Assembly: GCF_040536835.1 (NCBI RefSeq) | Contig: NZ_CP159578.1 | Location: 682,001 to 746,000 of the forward strand | DNA: 64,000 bases | Direction of reading: 5' to 3' | DNA from: Salinicola endophyticus | GTDB taxonomy: Bacteria; Pseudomonadota; Gammaproteobacteria; Pseudomonadales; Halomonadaceae | In this document: positions 45,973 to 55,260 of the stretch, piece after piece | How the letters are laid out: each line of letters opens with the position of its first letter | Numbering within the stretch: position 1 is the first letter of the stretch | Made by a program: the position numbers and the translations under genes | Notes under the pieces: model-generated | Seen by the model: the letters and a program-made list of their open reading frames with translations, nothing else | Told to the model about the DNA's origin: nothing | The model's database searches: none

Positions 45973-47136
45973 TCAGCGCGCGGCGGCTTCGAGCGCGGCG
46001 ACGGCAGGCAGGGTCTTGCCCTCGACGTACTCGAGGAAGGCGCCGCCGCCGGTGGAGATGTAGGAGACGCGCTCGGCGATGCCGTACTTGTCGATGGCGG
46101 CCAGGGTGTCACCGCCGCCGGCAATCGAGAACGCCGGGCTGTCGGCGATGGCGTGGGAGAGGGTCTCGGTGCCCTTGCCGAACTGGTCGATCTCGAACAC
46201 CCCCACCGGGCCGTTCCAGAGGATGGTGCCGGCGTTGCCGAGCAGCGCTGCCAGACGCTCGGCGGTCTCCGGCCCGATATCCAGGATCATCTCGTCGTCA
46301 CCGACCTGATCCACCGGCTTGACCGTGGCGGTGGCGGATTCGGAGAACTCGGTGGCCACCACCACGTCGCTCGGCAGCGGGATCTCGACCTTGGCCATCA
46401 GCGCCTTGGCCTTGTCGATCAGATCGGCTTCATAGAGCGACTTGCCGACGTTGTGGCCGGCCGCGGCAATGAAGGTGTTGGCAATGCCGCCACCCACGAT
46501 CAGCTGGTCGCACTTCTCGGCCAGGGCGTAGAGCACTTCGAGCTTGGTCGAGACCTTGGAGCCGCCGACGATCGCCGCCATCGGCCGCTTGGGCGCGCTG
46601 AGTGCCTGCTCCAGCGCTTCCAGCTCGCTCGCCAGCAGCGGGCCGGCGCAGGCCTGGGAGGCGAAACGGGCGACGCCGTGGGTCGAGGCCTGGGCGCGGT
46701 GGGCGGTGCCGAAGGCATCCATCACGTAGACGTCGCAGAGCGCGGCGTAGGCCTTGGACAGCGCCTCGTCGTCCTTTTTCTCGCCCGGGTTGTAGCGCAC
46801 GTTCTCCAGCATGACCACTTCGCCGTCGCCGATCTCGACCTCGCCGTCGAGATAGTCCTTCTCCAGGCGGACCGGCTGACCCAGCAGCTCGCCGAGATGC
46901 CGGGCGACCGGGGCGAGGCTGAACTCGTCGGCCGGCTCGCCTTCGGTGGGGCGACCCAGATGGCTCATCAGCAGCACGCGGGCGCCGGCATCGAGGGCGG
47001 CGCGGATGGTCGGCAGGCTGGCGCGGATGCGGGCGTCGCTGGTGACCTTGCCGTCCTTGACCGGCACATTGAGGTCCTCGCGGATCAGGACGCGCTTACC
47101 CGAGAGATCCAGCTCAGTCATCTTATGTACGTTCAT
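45973..47136 (-). CDS. pgk: Phosphoglycerate kinase
   Basis: Glycolytic enzyme interconverting 1,3-bisphosphoglycerate and 3-phosphoglycerate with ATP formation. It is 387 aa, equal to E. coli Pgk. Recognised are [11 protein letters not shown] near residue 16, LLMSHLGRP, the [13 protein letters not shown] hinge region, [12 protein letters not shown], and the nucleotide loop [15 protein letters not shown] 47136 follows AAGGA. It follows epd by 11 bp. Confidence 0.96.
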   Translation of the reverse strand: MNVHKMTELDLSGKRVLIREDLNVPVKDGKVTSDARIRASLPTIRAALDAGARVLLMSHLGRPTEGEPADEFSLAPVARHLGELLGQPVRLEKDYLDGEVEIGDGEVVMLENVRYNPGEKKDDEALSKAYAALCDVYVMDAFGTAHRAQASTHGVARFASQACAGPLLASELEALEQALSAPKRPMAAIVGGSKVSTKLEVLYALAEKCDQLIVGGGIANTFIAAAGHNVGKSLYEADLIDKAKALMAKVEIPLPSDVVVATEFSESATATVKPVDQVGDDEMILDIGPETAERLAALLGNAGTILWNGPVGVFEIDQFGKGTETLSHAIADSPAFSIAGGGDTLAAIDKYGIAERVSYISTGGGAFLEYVEGKTLPAVAALEAAAR

Positions 47137-47147
47137 GCGTTCCTTCC

Positions 47148-48185
47148 TTAACGGGGAGAGGCGGTACCGGCGGTTGGGCACTCGAGCCAGTGGTGGGCGA
47201 CGTCGAGCATGCGATTGGCGAAGCCCCACTCGTTGTCGAACCAGCACAGCGCCTTGAGCAGGCGGCCCCCGGCGACGCGGGTCTGGGTGGCGTCCACGAT
47301 ACCCGAGCGCGGGTCGTGGTTGAAGTCGACCGAGGCCATGGGCTCGTCAGTGTAGCCGAGCAGGCCCTGATAGCGGCCGAGGCTGGCGTCGCGCAGGCAG
47401 GCGTTGATCGCCGCGGCGTCGGTCTCGCAGGCGAGCGAGATCGCCATGTCCATGGCCGAGACGTTGATCGTCGGCACGCGCACGTGGAGGCACTCGAAGC
47501 GCTCCGCCAGGTGCGGCATCAGACGGCCGATGCCGCGGGCGAGGCCGGAGTCCACCGGCACGATCGACTGCATCGCCGAGCGCGTCAGGCGCAGGTCGCT
47601 GTTGTGGTAGGCGTCGATCACCGGCTGGTCGTTCATCGCCGAGTGGATGGTGGTGGTGACGCCGTGCTCGACCCCGAAGTGGCGGTCGAGCACGTGCAGG
47701 ATCGGCACCAGGCAGTTGGTGGTGCAGGAGGCGGCGGAGACCACGCGCATATCCGCCGTCAGCATCGACTGGTTGACGCCGTAGACCACGGTGGCGTCGA
47801 CGTCCGCCTCGGCGGGCTGCGAGAACAGCAGCCGCGCGGCGCCGGCCTGCAGGTGGCGTTCGGCGGTGGCGCGATCCTTGAAACTACCGGAGCACTCGAG
47901 CACCAGATCCACCCCCAGGGCGCCCCAATCCAGCGCTTCGGGGTCAGCGGCGCGGCGGATGGCGATCGCCTGGCCGTTGACCACCAGTTCGTCGCCATGC
48001 GTCTCGACGCGCCCGGGGAAGCGGCCGTGGGTGGTGTCGTAGCGGGTCAGATAGGCCAGCGTTTCCAGCTCGGAGAGCTCGTTGATGGCGACCACCTGGA
48101 ACGGCAGCTCGGGGCGTTCCACCAGGGCGCGCAGCACGCTCTGGCCGATCCGCCCGTAGCCGTTGATGGCGATGCGATACGTCAT
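47148..48185 (-). CDS. epd: Erythrose-4-phosphate dehydrogenase (Epd/GapB type)
   Basis: 345-aa GAPDH-family enzyme, best read as erythrose-4-phosphate dehydrogenase, which supplies the pyridoxal phosphate route. Catalytic Cys154 is in ASCTTN. The cofactor strand ends with INEL (Glu36), where glycolytic GAPDH has INDL, and [26 protein letters not shown] and [17 protein letters not shown] closely follow E. coli Epd. It precedes pgk, as in the common epd-pgk-fba order. A glycolytic GAPDH role is less likely. Confidence 0.88.
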   Translation of the reverse strand: MTYRIAINGYGRIGQSVLRALVERPELPFQVVAINELSELETLAYLTRYDTTHGRFPGRVETHGDELVVNGQAIAIRRAADPEALDWGALGVDLVLECSGSFKDRATAERHLQAGAARLLFSQPAEADVDATVVYGVNQSMLTADMRVVSAASCTTNCLVPILHVLDRHFGVEHGVTTTIHSAMNDQPVIDAYHNSDLRLTRSAMQSIVPVDSGLARGIGRLMPHLAERFECLHVRVPTINVSAMDMAISLACETDAAAINACLRDASLGRYQGLLGYTDEPMASVDFNHDPRSGIVDATQTRVAGGRLLKALCWFDNEWGFANRMLDVAHHWLECPTAGTASPR

Positions 48186-48271
48186 GCCGGGGCCCGTTCG
48201 AGAGATTCACGAAGGCAGGCATGTTAGCGCATTCACTGCGCCGCCGCAGGGGCCGAACCCTGCTCCCGACC

Positions 48272-49021
48272 TCAGCGGCAACCGGCAGCGATGGCATCGA
48301 GGCGCGCGGCCAGGGCGGCGGGCATCTCCATCGGCAGCAGATGGCCATAGCCGGGGAAGATTTCGAGTTCGGCGGCGCTCAGGTGCGGCATCACCGACTC
48401 GCGCTGCACCGCCGGCGGCAGCGAGGGGTCGCGATCACCCACCAGCACCCAGGCGGGCAGGTCGAGCACCCCGACGCGCTCGCGCCAGTCCTCGGCGTAG
48501 GTGTGCTCAGGCCAGGCGCGCCACGCCGCCGGGGTGGCGTTGATCGCATCCTCCACCGCGCGTTGGTAGGTTGCCGGATCGAGCGCCACCGCGCTGGCGC
48601 CGTCGATGAACGCCCGCGCCTGGGCCTCGCTGAAGTCGAAATCGAGCTGGAAGCGGTGCTCCTCGGCACTGATCGTCTGCGGGCCGGGCGGCGACGGCGC
48701 GATCAGCACCAGTGCGCGCAGCCAGGCCGGGCGCTCGGCGGCGACGGTCATCGCGATGCGCCCGGAGAAGGAGTGGCCGACCAGCACCACCTCGTCGAGC
48801 CCTGCGGCCTCCACCTCGGTGATTACGTGGCGGGTCATGGCGGCGACGTCATAGCCGGGGCGGTCGCGGGCGTCGCCGAAGCCCGGCATGTCCAGGGTGG
48901 CGACGCGCGCCGCCGGGTCGAGGTGGCCGATCACCTCGCGCCACTCGCGGTGGGAACTGCCGAAGAAGTGCATCAGCACGAGGGTCGGGCGCCCCTGCCC
49001 GCTATCGCTCGAGAGTGTCAT
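48272..49021 (-). CDS. Alpha/beta hydrolase
   Basis: 249-aa cytoplasmic alpha/beta hydrolase. The oxyanion region is LVLMHFFGSSHREW, the nucleophile Ser84 lies in GHSFSG, an acid is in VLVGDRDPSLPP, and the catalytic His is in GYGHLLPMEMP. It is the gene before epd on the minus strand, 86 bp away. Substrate unknown; no reason in the context to tie it to glycolysis. Confidence 0.82.
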   Translation of the reverse strand: MTLSSDSGQGRPTLVLMHFFGSSHREWREVIGHLDPAARVATLDMPGFGDARDRPGYDVAAMTRHVITEVEAAGLDEVVLVGHSFSGRIAMTVAAERPAWLRALVLIAPSPPGPQTISAEEHRFQLDFDFSEAQARAFIDGASAVALDPATYQRAVEDAINATPAAWRAWPEHTYAEDWRERVGVLDLPAWVLVGDRDPSLPPAVQRESVMPHLSAAELEIFPGYGHLLPMEMPAALAARLDAIAAGCR

Positions 49022-49043
49022 CGTCTGGCCTCCATGCCATGAG

Positions 49044-49130
49044 TGTCACCCCAGCGTAGTCTCTCACCTCGGCGTAGTCTCTCACCCCAGTGCCGTCCGT
49101 CATCTCGGCGGCGTCTGTCATCTCCAACTA
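49044..49130. repeat. Degenerate 18-bp tandem repeat, about 4.5 units
   Basis: Four consecutive 18-base units start at 49044, 49062, 49080 and 49098, with a fifth partial unit at 49116. The consensus is about TSTCAYCYCRGCGTAGTC. They fill most of the gap between the hydrolase start and the lrgB stop. Units differ at 3-6 positions, consistent with an old tandem expansion. No spacers, so not a CRISPR. Confidence 0.75.
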
Positions 49131-49155
49131 GCCGCTGTGTCAGCGCCGGCGTCGA

Positions 49156-49884
49156 TCACGCCCACAGATGCCATACCAGCGGCAGCACGATGGCGGTAAA
49201 GGCGCCGGTCAGGCTCATGCCCAGCGAAGCGAAGGCGCCGGCCTGGTGGCTGATCTCGAACGCGCGCACGGTGCCCAGGGCGTGGCCGTTGATGCCCAGG
49301 GCGAGGCCGATCAGGCGCGGGTCGCGGATGCGCATCCAGCGGCTCAGCCACTCGACGCCGAAGATCGCGGTGATCCCGGTGGTCATCAGCGCGCCCATCA
49401 GCAGCGCCGTGGAGCCGCCCAGCTCCTGGGTCAGGCTCAGCGCGATCGGTGAGGTCACCGACTTCGGCGCCAGTGAGGCCAGCACTTCGGGTGGGGCGCC
49501 GAGCAGCCAGGCAATCAGTACCGCGTAGCAGGCGGCCAAGGTGGCCGAGAGCGGCAGCGTCAGCACGATCGGCTTCCACAGCGCGCGGATCTGCCCCAGT
49601 TGCTGGTAGAGCGGCACCGCCAGTGCCACCGTGGCCGGCCCGAGCAGCAGCATCAGCCAGGCGGCACCGCGGTTGTAATCATCGATGCCGATCGGCAGCA
49701 GCGCGATCACTGCGGCGATCAGCAGCGCGGCGATGATCACCGGCGGGCACCAGCTGGGGTGGCGCATCAGCTTGAACAGATGCACGCCGAGGAAGTAGGC
49801 GGCCAGGGTCAGCCCGATGGCCCCAATCGGGGTGGCGAACCACGCCTGCGGCACGGCCGCCAGGGTCGCGCCCAGCTCACTCAT
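49156..49884 (-). CDS. lrgB: LrgB/YohK-family murein hydrolase regulator-like membrane protein
   Basis: 242-aa polytopic protein of the LrgB/CidB family, acting with LrgA-type holin-like proteins and now also implicated in export of small metabolites. About seven helices are visible. The block SVTSPIALSLTQELGGSTAL and the C-terminal GINGHALGTVRAFEISHQAGAFASL are family signatures. The start overlaps lrgA by 8 bases. Confidence 0.88.
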   Translation of the reverse strand: MSELGATLAAVPQAWFATPIGAIGLTLAAYFLGVHLFKLMRHPSWCPPVIIAALLIAAVIALLPIGIDDYNRGAAWLMLLLGPATVALAVPLYQQLGQIRALWKPIVLTLPLSATLAACYAVLIAWLLGAPPEVLASLAPKSVTSPIALSLTQELGGSTALLMGALMTTGITAIFGVEWLSRWMRIRDPRLIGLALGINGHALGTVRAFEISHQAGAFASLGMSLTGAFTAIVLPLVWHLWA

Positions 49885-50233
49885 GCGGTGTCTCCGGCGG
49901 CAGGCAGCGGCGCATCAGCCATAGGCTGGAGGCGACGCTGGCCAGGGTGCCCAGCAGCAGCGCGGTGAGAATGGCCCCGGCCTGATCGGCGAAGCGCCCG
50001 GCGACGAAGAAGATCTCGACCACCCCGGGCATGATCAGCAGCGCGAGCATGGCGATCAGCGGCTGGCTGACGGCGACCACATCGGCGTTCATGCCGCCGC
50101 GCTGGCAGAACCACAGCGTCAGCAGCAGCATGCCGATCACCCCCGCGGGCAGGGCGATGGGTAGCCACAGCATGATGGCCTGGCCCAGCAGCAGGAAAGC
50201 GAGCAGCCACAGAAAGCCCCGCAGCACGGACAT
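49877..50233 (-). CDS. lrgA: LrgA/CidA-family holin-like membrane protein
   Basis: 118-aa membrane protein with four helices. LLLGQAIMLWLPIALPAGVIGMLLLTLWF (first part LLLGQAIMLWLPIALP) and MLALLIMPGVVEIF match the LrgA/CidA family. First gene of lrgAB. Its start faces fbaB across a 436-bp gap. Confidence 0.87.
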   Translation of the reverse strand: MSVLRGFLWLLAFLLLGQAIMLWLPIALPAGVIGMLLLTLWFCQRGGMNADVVAVSQPLIAMLALLIMPGVVEIFFVAGRFADQAGAILTALLLGTLASVASSLWLMRRCLPPETPHE

Positions 50234-50669
50234 GTCAGGTCTCCGAGAAGGCGGAAAAGTCGCTAGCGTAGCAGATCGCGTCGTGATCCCACTTTCCCAT
50301 GACGATTTTCAGCCCGCGTTGCCAAGCCACTCGTGACACGCTGTGGGGCCGTGGCCGCTGAGCCCCATATCGCGTCAGCGAATGGCGACAGCCGCGGCAA
50401 CTCGCGCGCAAGGTTTGCACGACTCGCGCGCAGCGCGTGAACTGAGCGGCATTGTCGCTTATTCTGGGGCCCGTTCGACCGCGCTCGAAGTGTCGTGACG
50501 GAGAGAGGCCGGCCGTCGAGCGCGCGGTGGACGCACCCGGCGGGGCGAGGGGCCTGGCGGCCCGGCGTCGCCATCAGCGTCTTGCGAGCCGTTGCCCCGG
50601 GGCAGCGGCAGGGAAGCCGTACCCGTCGAGACTCCCCGACGTACCATCTGAGGACAGAGGAAACGCATC
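50234..50669. other. Gene-poor gap between lrgA and fbaB
   Basis: 436 bp between divergent genes. It must hold the promoters of lrgAB and fbaB. I see no credible gene, RNA or long repeat in it; short frames here have no convincing start signals. The fbaB start is preceded by GAGGAAAC. Confidence 0.6.
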
Positions 50670-51722
50670 ATGACCGATATTGCCAAGCTGCTGGGCGACG
50701 AGGCCGACAGCCTGCTGAGCTACACCTGTAGCGGGTTCAAGAAAGAGGACCTGTACCTGCCCGGCCCGGACTTCGTCGACCGCGTCTTCGCCGACAGCGA
50801 CCGCAGCCCGCACGTGATGCGCAACCTGCAGACGCTGTTCAACCACGGCCGTCTCGGCGGCACCGGCTACGTCAGCATCCTCCCGGTCGACCAGGGTATC
50901 GAGCACTCCGCCGGCGCCTCCTTCGCGCCCAACCCGGCCTACTTCGATCCCAAGAACATCCTCGAGCTGGCGCTGCAGGGCGGCTGCAACTGCGCCTGTT
51001 CGACCCTGGGCGTGCTCTCCTCGGTGGCACGGCGCTACGCGCACAAGATCCCGCTGATGCTCAAGCTCAACCATAACGAGAGCCTGACCCTGCCGGCGAT
51101 GTACGACCAGACCCTGTTCGCCCAGGTCGAGCAGGCCCACGACATGGGCTGCATCGCGGTCGGCGCGACCGTCTACTTCGGCTCGCCGGACTGCCGCCGC
51201 CAGATCCAGGAGATCAGCGAAGCCTTCGAGCGCGCCCACGAGCTGGGCATGGTCACCGTGCTGTGGTCCTACCTGCGCAACCCGGAATTCAAGAAGGATG
51301 GGGTCGACTACCACGTCGCCTCCGACCTCACCAGCCAGGCGGTGCACCTGGCGGCGACCATCAAGGCCGACATCGTCAAGCAGAAGCTGCCCGAGAACAA
51401 CGGCGGCTACAAGGCGATCGGCTTCGGCCATACCCATGAGAAAGTCTACAGCGAGCTGACCAGCGATCACCCGATCGACCTGGCGCGCTTCCAGGTCGCC
51501 AACGCCTTCATGGGCCGTGCCGGACTGATCAATTCCGGCGGCGGCTCCAAGGGCCAGTCCGACCTGGGCGAAGCGGTGCGCACCGCGGTCATCAACAAGC
51601 GGGCCGGCGGCATGGGCCTGATCTCCGGACGCAAGGCGTTCCAGAAGCCGCTCAAGGAGGGCATCGAGCTGCTCAACGCCATCCAGGACGTCTATTTGTC
51701 CAAGGACGTCAGCATCGCCTGA
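50670..51722 (+). CDS. fbaB: Class I fructose-bisphosphate aldolase (FbaB/DhnA type)
   Basis: 350-aa Schiff-base aldolase, the same length as E. coli FbaB and highly similar along its length (start MTDIAKLLG, then [18 protein letters not shown]). The catalytic lysine is Lys237 in ADIVKQK, and the phosphate-binding end is [16 protein letters not shown]. It cleaves or forms fructose 1,6-bisphosphate. It lies near epd-pgk but on the opposite strand, so it is not in their operon. Confidence 0.96.
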   Translation: MTDIAKLLGDEADSLLSYTCSGFKKEDLYLPGPDFVDRVFADSDRSPHVMRNLQTLFNHGRLGGTGYVSILPVDQGIEHSAGASFAPNPAYFDPKNILELALQGGCNCACSTLGVLSSVARRYAHKIPLMLKLNHNESLTLPAMYDQTLFAQVEQAHDMGCIAVGATVYFGSPDCRRQIQEISEAFERAHELGMVTVLWSYLRNPEFKKDGVDYHVASDLTSQAVHLAATIKADIVKQKLPENNGGYKAIGFGHTHEKVYSELTSDHPIDLARFQVANAFMGRAGLINSGGGSKGQSDLGEAVRTAVINKRAGGMGLISGRKAFQKPLKEGIELLNAIQDVYLSKDVSIA

Positions 51723-51759
51723 CCTGGCCGGCGCCGTATCGGCGCTGTACCAGGCAAGA

Positions 51760-51785
51760 GCCCGGCCTGTCAGGCCGGGCTTTTT
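51760..51785 (+). terminator. Intrinsic terminator after fbaB
   Basis: 9-bp perfect stem GCCCGGCCT with a 3-base loop followed by five Ts, 38 bp after the fbaB stop. Confidence 0.9.
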
Positions 51786-51846
51786 GCGTTCTGAAAGCGC
51801 TCTCTCGGGTCTCTCCATCGACTTTGGTCTGCCGACCTAAGTTCAA

Positions 51847-51857
51847 TTGTATGACAA
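51847..51857. promoter_or_regulatory. FadR/GntR-type operator-like palindrome before the third TTT operon
   Basis: TTGT-ATG-ACAA fits the TNGTNNNACNA pattern of FadR-subfamily GntR regulators exactly. It lies about 130 bp before tctC in an AT-rich stretch. The regulator is not in the window. Confidence 0.4.
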
Positions 51858-51889
51858 AGGCGCTCTCTTTTACCTTGGCTGTCGCGTTG

Positions 51890-51907
51890 AATGATAACGC
51901 TATCATT
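51890..51907. promoter_or_regulatory. LacI/GntR(gluconate)-type palindrome before the third TTT operon
   Basis: AATGATA-ACGC-TATCATT: 7-base perfect arms around a central CG, with the overall form of gluconate-type LacI-family sites (ATGTTACCGGTAACAT in E. coli). It lies 78 bp before tctC. Any link to sugar acids is inference. Confidence 0.45.
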
Positions 51908-51984
51908 TTCATATCCCGCCGCTGGCGAGACGCCCAGCCTGGTGCTTCGCCGCGAGAGCCGGCCGGGGAAAGGGGAGACGCAGC

Positions 51985-53037
51985 ATGACACCGATCTGGA
52001 GCAAAGCCTGCCTGGCGCTGCTGGCCAGCGCCGCCATCGGTCTGACGACCTCGGCCAACGCCGCCGACGACTGCCCGCTACCGGGCAATCTGCGTGTGGT
52101 GATCGGCTCGACCTCGACCGGGGGAGACACCTATCAGAACTCGAGCATCGTGGTCGACCAGTTGGCCAAGAAGCTCGACATCAACGCCAAGGTCGATGCC
52201 GTCGGCGTGATGCCGGCCTTTCAGGCGCTCGAGCGCAGTCGCCACGGCAATACCATCATGATCTTCCACGATGGCGCCTATCTGGGGAATCTCTACGGGG
52301 TCAACGGCTACCCCGACATCTTCGACAAGTTCATCGTCGGGCCGACCATCGCCATCAACCCGGGCAATGCCTACCTGGTGCCCAAGGATTCGCCCTACCA
52401 GAGCCTCGACGACATCATGGCCGCGGCCGGTAACGGCAAGCAGATTCGGGTCGCGATCCAGCCCGGCGGCGTCTCCGAAATCGGCTTCTCGGCGCTCAAG
52501 AATGCGGTTCGCCTGAAGTATCCGGGCAAGGAGGGCAACATCGTTGCGGTCAATACCGGCTCCCAGGCGGACAAGAACCAGCTGCTGTTCGACGGCGCCG
52601 CCGACGTGATCAACGGCTCGGTGCAGGCCAACGAGCAGTACACTCAGCTGCCGGCGGACGACCAGAAGGCGATGCGCTTCGTCTGGATCACTGCCCGCCA
52701 CGACACCGTCGCCCAGACCGAAGCCGCAGGCATGGGCGATACCTCCCGCGAGCAGCTACTCCAGTACGTGACGCCCAACGTCAAGGTGCCGATGGGCGAT
52801 GGCCAGGACTTCACCTTCGATAAGGAGTTCTTCTTCCTCTACAACAAGGACATGGACCCGGCCGCGGTCAAGTGCATCGATACCGCGCTGGCCGACATCT
52901 ATGACCAGGGCGAGATCCAGAAGCAGCAGAAGCGCTCGTTCTTCATTCCCGATTTCAAGCCGTCCGCGCAGGCGGCGACCTATCTCGAGAAGAAGAGCGA
53001 GGAGTATCGGACCATTATCGATGACCTGAAGGGTTAG
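51985..53037 (+). CDS. TTT periplasmic substrate-binding protein (third system)
   Basis: 350-aa TctC-family receptor. Signal peptide to about residue 26 (ASAAIGLTTSANA). The mature protein opens CPLPGNLRVVIGSTSTGGDTYQNSSIVVDQLA-like (LRVVIGSTSTGGDTYQNSS), diverged from the usual PGGGxD loop. IMIFHDGAYLGNLYG is another characteristic stretch. ATG 51985 follows GGGGAGA. It is first in a tctCBA operon under a promoter with two operator-like palindromes. Ligand unknown, perhaps a sugar acid. Confidence 0.85.
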   Translation: MTPIWSKACLALLASAAIGLTTSANAADDCPLPGNLRVVIGSTSTGGDTYQNSSIVVDQLAKKLDINAKVDAVGVMPAFQALERSRHGNTIMIFHDGAYLGNLYGVNGYPDIFDKFIVGPTIAINPGNAYLVPKDSPYQSLDDIMAAAGNGKQIRVAIQPGGVSEIGFSALKNAVRLKYPGKEGNIVAVNTGSQADKNQLLFDGAADVINGSVQANEQYTQLPADDQKAMRFVWITARHDTVAQTEAAGMGDTSREQLLQYVTPNVKVPMGDGQDFTFDKEFFFLYNKDMDPAAVKCIDTALADIYDQGEIQKQQKRSFFIPDFKPSAQAATYLEKKSEEYRTIIDDLKG

Positions 53038-53048
53038 GCTCGCTCTGC

Positions 53049-53074
53049 GGCGCCGGCCGTGCTCGGCCGGCGCC
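53049..53074 (+). terminator. Strong hairpin between tctC and tctB (possible attenuator)
   Basis: Perfect 10-bp stem GGCGCCGGCC with a 6-base loop, 11 bp after the tctC stop and about 70 bp before tctB. No T-tract. It probably stabilises the binding-protein mRNA or reduces readthrough into the membrane genes, as in many transporter operons. Confidence 0.55.
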
Positions 53075-53141
53075 TTGGATCTCTTTGTCGATCTCACGCT
53101 AGATGCCACCGGCGCACGCCCCGGCCCAGGAGCCACTTCCC

Positions 53142-53585
53142 ATGGACAGCCACTGGCTATCGCTGTTCGATGTCACCATCGACTTCAGCCAATCCCATCT
53201 GTTTTTTCCGCGTATCGTGACCACGCTGCTGGGCATCCTGCTGGTGATGATCCTGGTGACCCGCTATCGCCGCATCGTGCCTGCACTGCGGCACGCCGGG
53301 CGCGTGGTAGGCGGGCGCGAGGGCAACTTCGACCGCAAGCGCTTCTTCGGCACCCTGGTGCTGGTGACGCTCTACTTCTATCTCATGGGGGTACTGAGCG
53401 ACGTCTTCCCCAACACCGGCTACAGCTTTCTGATCATGTCGGTGCTGTTCGTGTTCTCGCTCTCGCTGCTCTATGCCGAGCGCCTCTCCCGCCGGATCCT
53501 GCTGATCATCACGCTCAATGCGCTGATCGCCCCGGCCATCGCCTGGTACGTGCTGGCGCAGCTGTTCCGCATCACGCTGCCCTGA
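53142..53585 (+). CDS. TTT small membrane subunit TctB (third system)
   Basis: 147-aa protein with about four membrane helices, such as IVTTLLGILLVMILVTRY and SFLIMSVLFVFSLSLLYAERL. ATG 53142 has AGGAG upstream; an ATG 13 codons earlier (53103) is an in-frame alternative. Sequence similarity to TctB is weak, so the assignment rests on size, topology and position between tctC and tctA. Confidence 0.8.
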   Translation: MDSHWLSLFDVTIDFSQSHLFFPRIVTTLLGILLVMILVTRYRRIVPALRHAGRVVGGREGNFDRKRFFGTLVLVTLYFYLMGVLSDVFPNTGYSFLIMSVLFVFSLSLLYAERLSRRILLIITLNALIAPAIAWYVLAQLFRITLP

Positions 53586-53601
53586 CCCGGAGGTCCGACC
53601 C

Positions 53602-55110
53602 ATGGACATTCTGTCCCACCTCACCCCGATGTTCTTCACGCTGATCGCGGCCGGCACGCTGATCGGCATCATCTTCGGCGCCATTCCCGGCATGACCGCG
53701 ACCATGGCGGTGGCGGTGTGTCTACCGCTGACCTACGCCTTCGGTCTGGTCAACGGCATCGCGCTGCTGCTCGGGCTCTATGTCGGCGGTATTTCGGGGG
53801 GCATGGTGCCCGCGGTACTGCTCAATATTCCCGGTACGCCGTCGTCGATCACCACCACCTTCGACGGCTACCCCATGGCCCAGCGCGGCGAGGGCGAGCG
53901 GGCGCTCAAGACCGGGATCGTGGCGTCGATCTTCGGCGGGCTGTTCAGCGCCGCGGTACTGTTCTTCTTTGCCCCGGTGCTGGCGGATTTCGCGATCAAG
54001 TTCTCCTACGTGGAGAAGTTCCTGATCATCCTGTTGGCACTGACGGTGATCGCCTCGCTCTGCTCGAACATGCTGATGGGTATCTTCAGCGGGGTGCTCG
54101 GTGTCTGGCTGAGCCTGATCGGCACCTATTCGATCACCGAGGGCGGCAACGGTGAGCCGCGGCTGATGTTCGACTTCATGCAGTACTACCTGATCGACGG
54201 TTTCTCGCTGCTGCCGGTGCTGATCGGTATCTTCGGGCTGAGTACCATCCTGCTCGACGCCGAGAACGGCTTCGCCGACGCCCCCGGCCAGGGCCGGATC
54301 AAGCTCAAGGGCGGCGCACGCTTCTCGTTCTCGATCTTCAAGGGGCAACTGGTCAATCTGATCCGCTCTTCCGGGATCGGTACCTTCGTCGGCATGCTCC
54401 CCGGGGTCGGCGGCAGCGCCGCTTCGGTGCTCGCTTACAGCCAGGAGAAGAACTTCTCCCGCGATTCGTCGCAGATGGGCAAGGGCGCGCCCCAGGGCAT
54501 CGTCGCTTCGGAGTCGTCCAACAATGCGCTCACCGGCGGGGCACTGGTGCCGCTTCTGTCGCTGGGGATTCCGGGCGACTCGACCACCGCGATCCTGATC
54601 GGTGCCTTCACCCTGCAGGGCATTCAGGTCGGCCCGCTGTTCATCGGCAACAACATGGACACCTGGTATCTGATGATCATCGCCCTGGTGGCGGCCAACG
54701 TGCTGATGTTCGGCATCATGTACTTCGCCATTCGCCATATCGCCAAGGTGATCGAGGTGCCCAAGTACATCCTCTACCCGCTGATCGTGATGATGTGCGT
54801 GGTCGGTGCCTATGCCATCAACTACGGGATCATGTTCGACGTCTGGACGCTGCTGATCTTCGGCGTGTTCGGCTATGTGGCGCAGAAGATCGGGCTGGAG
54901 GTGGTGCCGTTGATCATCGGCTTCATTCTCGGCAAGTCGGCGGAGGTCTACTTCGTCAAGAGCATCGAGTCCTACGGCAACTTGACGATCTTCTTCACCA
55001 AGAGCCCGATCGCCGCCTTCCTGTGGGTGCTGATCGCGGTCTCGGTGGCCTTTGCGATCTATCTGCGCGTGCGCAACCGGCGCGGCGGGGCGAACAGTCT
55101 GGTCGAGTGA
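53602..55110 (+). CDS. TTT large membrane subunit TctA (third system)
   Basis: 502-aa permease. Visible TctA blocks: LIGIIFGAIPGMTATMAVAVCLPLTY in part (IFGAIPGMTATMAVAV), LYVGGISGGMVPAVLLNIPGTPSS, FVGMLPGVGGSAASVLAYSQ, and ASESSNNALTGGALVPLLSLGIPGDSTTAILIG (SNNALTGGALVPLLSLG). It lies 16 bp after tctB and ends the operon before a terminator. Confidence 0.93.
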   Translation: MDILSHLTPMFFTLIAAGTLIGIIFGAIPGMTATMAVAVCLPLTYAFGLVNGIALLLGLYVGGISGGMVPAVLLNIPGTPSSITTTFDGYPMAQRGEGERALKTGIVASIFGGLFSAAVLFFFAPVLADFAIKFSYVEKFLIILLALTVIASLCSNMLMGIFSGVLGVWLSLIGTYSITEGGNGEPRLMFDFMQYYLIDGFSLLPVLIGIFGLSTILLDAENGFADAPGQGRIKLKGGARFSFSIFKGQLVNLIRSSGIGTFVGMLPGVGGSAASVLAYSQEKNFSRDSSQMGKGAPQGIVASESSNNALTGGALVPLLSLGIPGDSTTAILIGAFTLQGIQVGPLFIGNNMDTWYLMIIALVAANVLMFGIMYFAIRHIAKVIEVPKYILYPLIVMMCVVGAYAINYGIMFDVWTLLIFGVFGYVAQKIGLEVVPLIIGFILGKSAEVYFVKSIESYGNLTIFFTKSPIAAFLWVLIAVSVAFAIYLRVRNRRGGANSLVE

Positions 55111-55168
55111 GCGGGTCGGCTACCCCGCCATACGACGATAAAGACCACGAGCGACAAAGCCACGAACG

Positions 55169-55199
55169 AAAAAGCCCACGCCGATGGCGTGGGCTTTTT
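55169..55199. terminator. Bidirectional terminator between tctA and ribH
   Basis: 12-bp stem AAAGCCCACGCC with a 3-base loop, flanked by A-run and T-run, 58 bp after tctA and 62 bp from the ribH stop. The symmetry suits termination in both directions. Confidence 0.88.
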
Positions 55200-55260
55200 G
55201 TGGCTTGCCCGGGGCAAGGCGCCGGAGCCTGGGGCGCCGGCGGATGTCGCCGGCCAAGGC

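Noticed and set aside
47148..48185. Glycolytic GAPDH (gapA) assignment for the gene before pgk
   Set aside because: Glu after Asn in the cofactor strand (INEL) and the overall sequence follow Epd more closely; a gapA elsewhere is expected.
49044..49130. Possible CRISPR array
   Set aside because: Units are contiguous 18-mers without spacers, and no cas genes are present.
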